From Rhodocyclaceae bacterium (GTDB taxonomy: Bacteria; Pseudomonadota; Gammaproteobacteria; Burkholderiales; Rhodocyclaceae), in the NCBI GenBank assembly GCA_030682595.1, contig JAUXNZ010000305.1, positions 1 to 12,313 of the forward strand: 12,313 nt of DNA, read 5' to 3'. Under the pieces are notes generated by a model that saw only the letters and a list, made by a program, of their open reading frames with translations, had not been told where the DNA came from and made no database searches. The first letter of the stretch is position 1. Each line of letters opens with the position of its first letter. This document shows, in pieces, positions 8,264-12,313 of the stretch. The position numbers were made by a program, and so were the translations under genes.

Positions 8264-8287
8264 GGCCCGGCGGCGAGACTGCTGGGG
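8260..8287 (+). repeat. 28-base direct repeat, copy B
   Basis: This is an exact copy of 8127-8154, in the same orientation. Its first four bases overlap the right arm of the 13-pair hairpin. It ends 18 bases before the DUF4124 gene stop. Confidence 0.85.
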
Positions 8288-8305
8288 TGTGGGTTGCAAG
8301 GCTAT

Positions 8306-8764
8306 TTAACGGGCCTTGGGATAGCCCGCCGCATCCAGCAGTCTGCCCCAATCCGCATCCTGAAAGCCCTTGAGGGTCTTTCCACCCACCCGCAACACCG
8401 GCACGGCAACATCACCGCCGCCCTGCAACTGGCGCAGGGCTTCGATCTCTTCGCTGGTCGCGACATTTTTCTCGCTGAACGGAATGCCACGCCGCTTGAG
8501 GTGATCACGGCCTTCCCGGCAAGCGTCAGCACACTCGGCACTGACGTAAAGCGTCACCGGGTACATGCCCATGGCCTGGCGCACGGCGTAAGGAAGCGTC
8601 TTGTCGGCGGTCGGCGCGCCCATCTTGAGTTCCTGCGCCTTGGCCGTAGCCGCTGGCGGCGGACGGTCACCGTAATGCACCTTGCCATCCTTGTCGATCC
8701 AGCGATACGTCTGGGCCTGTGCCAGACCTGCGCAAAGCAACACCAGCAACAGCCACCCTTTCAT
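8306..8764 (-). CDS. Periplasmic DUF4124 / glutaredoxin-like protein
   Basis: This 152-residue secreted protein has a signal peptide (1-17, hydrophobic core WLLLVLLCAGL, likely cleavage after AQA). A short DUF4124 module follows (about 19-50, TYRWIDKDGKVHYGDRPPP), which resembles a small beta hairpin found in many proteobacterial envelope proteins. The rest (about 68-150) is a glutaredoxin-like fold with VTLYVSAECADAC, a cis-proline loop VAVPVLRVG (P122) and GFQDADWGRLL. The two cysteines are C78 and C82, a CxxxC spacing instead of the usual CxxC. C11 lies in the signal peptide without a good lipobox. GGAG six bases before the ATG supports the start. It follows prlC after 12 bases, so the two are cotranscribed. 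A role in periplasmic thiol chemistry is plausible but unproven. Confidence 0.85.
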   Translation of the reverse strand: MKGWLLLVLLCAGLAQAQTYRWIDKDGKVHYGDRPPPAATAKAQELKMGAPTADKTLPYAVRQAMGMYPVTLYVSAECADACREGRDHLKRRGIPFSEKNVATSEEIEALRQLQGGGDVAVPVLRVGGKTLKGFQDADWGRLLDAAGYPKAR

Positions 8765-8776
8765 CGCGAACTCCGG

Positions 8777-10849
8777 TTATGCGTTTTCGACCATGCCATT
8801 ATGGCGCAACAAGGCGTCGGGTGACGGTTCGCGGCCACGGAAAGCCTTGAAGGATTCGAGCGCGGGACGCGAACCGCCGACGGCGAGAATCTCGCGCCAG
8901 AAACGTTCGCCGGTCGTCGCGTCGAGCACCGTGCCGACGCTCGGCACCGCTTCCTCGAAGGCGGCGTAGGCATCGGCCGACAGCACCTCGGCCCACTTGT
9001 AGCTGTAATAACCCGCCGCGTAACCGCCGCCGAAGATGTGCGAAAAGCTCTGCGGAAAACGATTCCATTCGGGCGGAACGAGCACCGCCACTTCGCGGCG
9101 CACCTCGTCAAGCAGCGCCATGAAATCACGCCGGTTTTCGGCATGCAGGCGCAGGTCGAAGAGCGCGAACTCGACCTGGCGCAGCGTGAACAGGCCGCTC
9201 TGGAAGTTCTTCGCCGCGATCATCTTGTCGTAGAGCGTACGCGGCAGCGGTTCACCTGTATCGACATGCGCGGTCATGTCCTTCAGCACGTCCCATTCCC
9301 AGCAAAAGTTTTCCATGAACTGCGAGGGCAGTTCGACGGCATCCCATTCCACGCCATCGATGCCCGAGACGGCAAGTTCCTCGACCTCGGTCAGCAGGTG
9401 ATGCAGGCCGTGGCCGGTTTCGTGAAACAGCGTCAGCACGTCGTCGTGCGTGAAGGTCGCCGGTTTGCTACCGACCGGTGCGGGAAAGTTGCAGCACAGA
9501 TAGGCGACCGGGGTCTGGATAGCCGAAAACTCGGCGCCAAGCGCACCGTCCCGCGCTTTTTCCTTGCCAAGACGGCGCCGGCCAATCGCATCGGCCATCC
9601 AGGCGCCGCCGCGCTTGGTTTCCCGCGCATACAGGTCAAGGAAGAATTGCCCGACCAGTTTGCCCTTTCTCTCGATGCGGAAGAAACGCACCGCCGGATG
9701 CCAGGCCGGGGCGCTGTCCGGAAGAATCTGCACGCCGAACAAGGTCTCGACGGCGCGGAACAAACCTTCCAGCACCTTATGCTCGGGAAAATACTGCTTC
9801 ACCTCGTCGTCGGAAAAAGCGTAGCGCGCCAGCTTGAGTTTCTCGGCAGCCCACGACATGTCCCAGCTTTCGAGTTTTTCGAGGCCCAGCTCTTTTGCGG
9901 CGAATTCGCGCAACTCGGCCAGGTCGCGCTCGGCAAAGGGACGCGCCTTCACCGCCATGTCGCGCAGGAAGGCAGCGACTTGCGCCGGGGAGTCGGCCAT
10001 CTTCGGCGTCAGCGACAACTCGGCATAGCTGGCGAAGCCGAGCATTGCCGCCTCTTCCCCACGCAAGAGGAGCATGCGCTCGATCAGCGGGCCGTTGTTC
10101 CACTCCGCGCTGCCAAACTCGGCGGCGCGGGTCGCATAGGCGCGATACATGCGCGCACGCAGGTCGCGGTCGGCCGCGTACTGCATCACCGGCAAATAGG
10201 ACGGCGCACGCAGGGTGAATTTCCAGCCGGACTTGCCTTCCGTTTCCGCCGCCGCGCGCGCGGCGGCCTTCACGTCATCGGGCAGCCCGGCCAGGCGCTG
10301 CTCGTCGGTCACCCATTCGGCATGGGCGTTGGTCGCGTCGAGCAGGTTTTCTGAAAACTTCGCCGCCAGCGCGGAAAATTCTTCCTGGATTGCCTGGAAG
10401 CGGGGCTTCTGGTCGGCGGGCAGCTCGGCTCCGGCAAGACGAAAATCGCGGACCTCGTTGTCGATAATGCGTTGGCGCGTTGGCGAAAGCGCGGCGTATT
10501 CCGGGCTGGCCGCCAGCGCCTTGAATTTTTCGAACAATGCGAGGTTCTGGCCGAGCTCGGCAAAAAAGCGCGTCACCTCGGGCAGCAGCGCGTTGTAGGT
10601 TTCGCGCCATTCCGGCACATCGTTAACACCGTGCATATGGCCGACGACGCCCCAGGCGCGACCCAGGCGTTCGCCGGCATCGGTCATCGGCTGCACAAAA
10701 TCGTCCCAGGTGGCGGGCGTGGCGGGCTGCTCCAGCCTGGCCAGCAGGGCACGATTTTCATCGAGCAACTGACGTATGGCGGGCGCAACGTGTTCGGGCG
10801 TGACGTCGGCAAAGCGCGGCAGCCCGGTAAAGTCGAGGAGTGGGTTCAT
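8777..10849 (-). CDS. prlC: Oligopeptidase A, M3 family zinc peptidase
   Basis: PrlC is a cytoplasmic zinc oligopeptidase that degrades short peptides, including cleaved signal peptides. The 690-residue product matches the M3A length. The zinc motif is HETGH (H476, E477, H480) in TLFHETGHGLHHL, and the third ligand E506 lies in EWDAVELPSQFMENFCWE, with the usual spacing. The C-terminal half also has PQSFSHIFGGGYAAGYYSYKWAEVLSAD-type text (written in parts here: FSHIFGGGYAAGYYSY, then WAEVLSADAY), diagnostic for the family and including the tyrosines that stabilise the transition state. The start ATG at 10849 gives MNPLLDFTGLPRF, normal for PrlC, though no clear Shine-Dalgarno precedes it. The DUF4124 gene follows after 12 bases. 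Upstream is a REP-like element and then purC on the same strand. A mitochondrial-type thimet oligopeptidase role does not apply here. Confidence 0.96.
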   Translation of the reverse strand: MNPLLDFTGLPRFADVTPEHVAPAIRQLLDENRALLARLEQPATPATWDDFVQPMTDAGERLGRAWGVVGHMHGVNDVPEWRETYNALLPEVTRFFAELGQNLALFEKFKALAASPEYAALSPTRQRIIDNEVRDFRLAGAELPADQKPRFQAIQEEFSALAAKFSENLLDATNAHAEWVTDEQRLAGLPDDVKAAARAAAETEGKSGWKFTLRAPSYLPVMQYAADRDLRARMYRAYATRAAEFGSAEWNNGPLIERMLLLRGEEAAMLGFASYAELSLTPKMADSPAQVAAFLRDMAVKARPFAERDLAELREFAAKELGLEKLESWDMSWAAEKLKLARYAFSDDEVKQYFPEHKVLEGLFRAVETLFGVQILPDSAPAWHPAVRFFRIERKGKLVGQFFLDLYARETKRGGAWMADAIGRRRLGKEKARDGALGAEFSAIQTPVAYLCCNFPAPVGSKPATFTHDDVLTLFHETGHGLHHLLTEVEELAVSGIDGVEWDAVELPSQFMENFCWEWDVLKDMTAHVDTGEPLPRTLYDKMIAAKNFQSGLFTLRQVEFALFDLRLHAENRRDFMALLDEVRREVAVLVPPEWNRFPQSFSHIFGGGYAAGYYSYKWAEVLSADAYAAFEEAVPSVGTVLDATTGERFWREILAVGGSRPALESFKAFRGREPSPDALLRHNGMVENA

Positions 10850-10891
10850 GGTCAGGAAATGGGGACAACCGCGCCGACTTCAACAAATGAG

Positions 10892-11007
10892 GTTTCAGAG
10901 AAGGCTAATGCCCGCGTGAGCGGGCGTCATGCCGGAACTAAAAGTCGTAGCGCTGGCGGATTGTTGGCGTCCCGCCCGCGCCAAAAGTCGGCGCTGGCGG
11001 AACGGCG
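10892..11007 (+). repeat. REP-like intergenic repeat, copy 2, with internal duplication
   Basis: The first 56 bases (10892-10947) match copy 1 (6143-6088, opposite strand) with about seven mismatches, including the hairpin GCCCGC-gtga-GCGGGC at 10910-10925. After it, TAAAAGTCG, a two-base TA insertion and GCGCTGGCGG follow. After about 22 bases the module comes again without the insertion (AAAAGTCGGCGCTGGCGG, 10983-11000) and agrees with copy 1 at 24 of 25 bases up to 11007. It fills most of the 170-base gap between purC and prlC and ends 13 bases from the purC stop, so it may act in the purC 3' untranslated region. Confidence 0.75.
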
Positions 11008-11019
11008 GTGTAACGGCGA

Positions 11020-11901
11020 TCAGGCCGTCAAACGATCGAGGGCTTCGCGGTATTTCGCGGCGGTCTTTTCGAGAATCTCCGGCGGCAACTTCGGCCCCGG
11101 CGCCTGCTTGTTCCAGTCCAGCGTTTCGAGATAGTCGCGCAGGAATTGCTTGTCGAAGCTGGCCGGGCTGCTGCCCACTTTGTACGTATCCGCCGGCCAG
11201 AAGCGCGACGAATCCGGCGTCAGCACTTCGTCGATCAGATACAGCCTGCCGGCTGCATCCTGGCCGAATTCGAACTTGGTGTCGGCGATGATGATGCCGC
11301 GCGTCAGGGCATAGGCCGCCGCTTCGGTGTAGAGCCGCAACGTGGCGTCCCGCACCTCTCCCGCGAGCGCCGGGCCCAGCAGCTTCTCCACCGCTGCAAA
11401 GTCGATGTTCTCGTCATGCGTGCCCGCCGCCGCCTTGGTTGAGGGCGTGAACAAGGGCTGCGGCAACTGCTGCGCCATCTGCATCCCCGCCGGGAGCGGA
11501 ATGCCGCAAACCTTGCCGGTCGCCTGATAATCCTTCCAGCCCGAACCGATCAGGTAGCCGCGCGCCACCGCCTCGATGGGCAGCGGCTTGAGCTTCTTCA
11601 CGACAATCGCCCGACCGCGCACCTGCTCGCGCTCGGCGGGCGCCACCACCGTTTCCGGGTCAATGCCGGTGAGCTGGTTGGGAATGATGTGCCCGAGCTT
11701 CCTGAACCAGAAATCGGCCACGGCGGTCAGCACCGCGCCCTTGCCGGGAATCGGGTCAGGCATGACCACATCAAAGGCCGATAGGCGGTCGGTGGCGATG
11801 ATCAGCATTTTGTCGTCGCCAACGGCGTAGATGTCACGCACCTTGCCGCGAGCGAGCAGCGGCAGGCTGGTAATGGAGGATTCGAAGAGGGGCTGGGTCA
11901 T
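11020..11901 (-). CDS. purC: Phosphoribosylaminoimidazole-succinocarboxamide synthase (SAICAR synthetase)
   Basis: PurC joins aspartate to carboxyaminoimidazole ribonucleotide using ATP, in cytoplasmic purine synthesis. The 293-residue protein is the longer bacterial/fungal-like form and not the approximately 240-residue form of E. coli. Visible motifs are GKVRDIY (19-25), TDRLSAFDVVMPDPIPGKG (37-55), the substrate loop VARGYLIGSGW (112-122), FTPSTKA (151-157), HDENI (162-166), ADTKFEFG (206-213) and DEVLTPDSSRFW (224-235). All are intact. The start ATG at 11901 gives a normal N-terminus; only a weak GAG lies upstream. No PurR-type operator or purine riboswitch was recognised in the 200 bases before it. 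It appears to be a single-gene transcription unit, with a REP-like element at its 3' end. Confidence 0.97.
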   Translation of the reverse strand: MTQPLFESSITSLPLLARGKVRDIYAVGDDKMLIIATDRLSAFDVVMPDPIPGKGAVLTAVADFWFRKLGHIIPNQLTGIDPETVVAPAEREQVRGRAIVVKKLKPLPIEAVARGYLIGSGWKDYQATGKVCGIPLPAGMQMAQQLPQPLFTPSTKAAAGTHDENIDFAAVEKLLGPALAGEVRDATLRLYTEAAAYALTRGIIIADTKFEFGQDAAGRLYLIDEVLTPDSSRFWPADTYKVGSSPASFDKQFLRDYLETLDWNKQAPGPKLPPEILEKTAAKYREALDRLTA

Positions 11902-11953
11902 GGAATTACTCTAGTCAGGGCGAAAACGGCTTGCGACAGATCTGTAGCGGGCC

Positions 11954-12067
11954 GTGAAACCTAGGGTCGTCGAGTCTACTACCATCAACTCTCAATTGGG
12001 GCCAATCGCCAAGCGCAAGCTCGCCTGGGCCGACGCCAACGAGTTGGCCTGCGTGACCCCGCTCTAG
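11954..12067 (+). other. Short open frame of 37 codons, possible gene remnant
   Basis: Between purC and the tRNA gene, a plus-strand frame from GTG 11954 to TAG 12065-12067 reads MKPRVVESTTINSQLG, then PIAKRKLAWADANELACVTPL. The second half looks protein-like, but there is no ribosome site, a stop lies just upstream in frame (11945-11947), and I recognise no family. It may be the 3' end of a decayed gene or chance. The rest of 11902-12106 shows only an imperfect ATTGG/CCAAT inverted repeat and the tRNA terminator. Confidence 0.2.
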
Positions 12068-12071
12068 AACT

Positions 12072-12096
12072 GAAAAGACCCGCATCGCTGCGGGCC
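12072..12096 (-). terminator. Rho-independent terminator of the tRNA-Thr gene
   Basis: On the minus strand CCCGCA and TGCGGG form a six-pair stem around loop GCGA, followed by TCTTTTC. The hairpin begins about 12 bases after the CCA end of the tRNA, the expected place for the terminator of a single tRNA gene. Confidence 0.8.
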
Positions 12097-12106
12097 TTGG
12101 TATGAC

Positions 12107-12182
<76 letters not shown>

Positions 12183-12193
12183 AAACCAAGGCG

Positions 12194-12223
12194 ATTATAC
12201 TTGCAGCTGTCGTCGGCGAACAA
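12194..12223 (-). promoter_or_regulatory. Promoter of the tRNA-Thr gene
   Basis: On the minus strand TATAAT (12199-12194) is a perfect -10 hexamer. TTGTTC (12223-12218) gives three of six matches to the -35 with an 18-base spacer. The predicted start near 12187 leaves a leader of about five bases, which is typical of a tRNA gene. Confidence 0.65.
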
Positions 12224-12308
12224 CTGGCTAAGGCGGTCCATATACCGAATAACCAAAATTCATTTCGATACGCACCCGCGATTTGACTGCCGTGTCGTTT
12301 TTTATCCC

Positions 12309-12313
12309 AGGAG
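12309..12313 (+). promoter_or_regulatory. Possible ribosome site for a gene beyond the window
   Basis: The window ends in AGGAG after a T-rich stretch on the plus strand. This is a typical Shine-Dalgarno and may serve a plus-strand gene that begins just outside. No coding sequence was recognised in 12224-12308. Confidence 0.25.

Larger units (their letters stand above)
8003..8305. other. Gene-free, highly structured intergenic region
   Basis: These 303 bases separate the converging PilZ and DUF4124 genes. No convincing coding frame was seen: the long open frame that crosses it runs on antisense through the DUF4124 gene. The region holds a G/C-run terminator-like hairpin (8019-8034), an inverted repeat GTCTCGCC/GGCGAGAC (8116-8123 and 8139-8146), a pyrimidine/purine inverted repeat (8184-8208), a perfect 13-pair hairpin (8236-8263) and a 28-base direct repeat. 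It looks like a cluster of extragenic palindromic elements. Confidence 0.7.

Noticed and set aside
8127..8287. The pair of 28-base repeats as a CRISPR array
   Set aside because: There are only two copies, the interval of 105 bases is too long for a spacer, and the interval is itself made of hairpins. No cas genes are present.
8051..8824. 257-codon plus-strand frame crossing the 8003-8305 gap
   Set aside because: Its first third translates repeats and palindromes, and the rest is antisense to the DUF4124 gene and the end of prlC.
9038..10354. 438-codon plus-strand frame antisense to prlC
   Set aside because: It is the antisense shadow of the intact prlC gene, with no motifs or ribosome site.
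10472..11134. 220-codon plus-strand frame over prlC start, repeat copy 2 and the purC end
   Set aside because: It is composite: antisense to two real genes with the repeat in the middle. The reading of the repeat as protein (ANARVSGRHAG..) is a typical mis-annotation of extragenic repeats.
11902..12070. Purine riboswitch or PurR operator before purC
   Set aside because: No recognisable riboswitch core or operator palindrome was found. The TTGATG on the minus strand has no matching -10 hexamer.

Overview
The window is a gene-dense chromosomal stretch of a GC-rich Gram-negative bacterium, most likely a betaproteobacterium (Rhodocyclales or a near relative). This rests on the block lpxC, small membrane gene, dciA, M23 peptidase, secA, which is a familiar betaproteobacterial neighbourhood, on LPS synthesis (LpxC), and on the protein families present. 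The order-level placement is inference. No phage genes, transposases, CRISPR arrays or rRNA were seen.

Layout. Nearly everything is on the minus strand, so transcription mostly runs from high to low coordinates. At 1-294 is the 5' part of mtnA (methionine salvage), overlapping the end of secA (291-3035). Upstream of secA lies a membrane-anchored LytM/M23 peptidase (3128-4084), divergent from dciA (4148-4594, plus strand). Next come a 61-residue membrane protein (4591-4776) and lpxC (4776-5696), coupled by a TGATG junction. A DUF2892 membrane protein (5768-5956), a Crp/Fnr-family regulator (6160-6798) and exodeoxyribonuclease III (6795-7556) follow. The last two overlap by four bases. A single-domain PilZ protein (7631-8002, plus strand) diverges from the nuclease gene.

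The 303-base gap at 8003-8305 is full of inverted and direct repeats. Then come a periplasmic DUF4124/glutaredoxin-like protein (8306-8764), oligopeptidase A (prlC, 8777-10849) and purC (11020-11901). A tRNA-Thr(CGU) with its own promoter and terminator (12072-12223) lies near the right end.

How the genes relate. Most of the window is housekeeping: protein export, outer-membrane lipid A synthesis, helicase loading, DNA repair, peptide turnover, purine synthesis and methionine salvage. The less ordinary parts are three. First, a candidate redox or sulfur-responsive unit: a Crp/Fnr regulator without the FNR iron-sulfur cysteines but with a Cys77/Cys83 pair, next to a DUF2892 gene whose upstream region carries candidate Crp/Fnr-type sites. 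Second, a REP-like repeat present twice in opposite orientation, at 6071-6143 and 10892-11007. Third, the highly structured 8003-8305 region with a 28-base direct repeat. I found no clear evidence of a large new multi-gene system.
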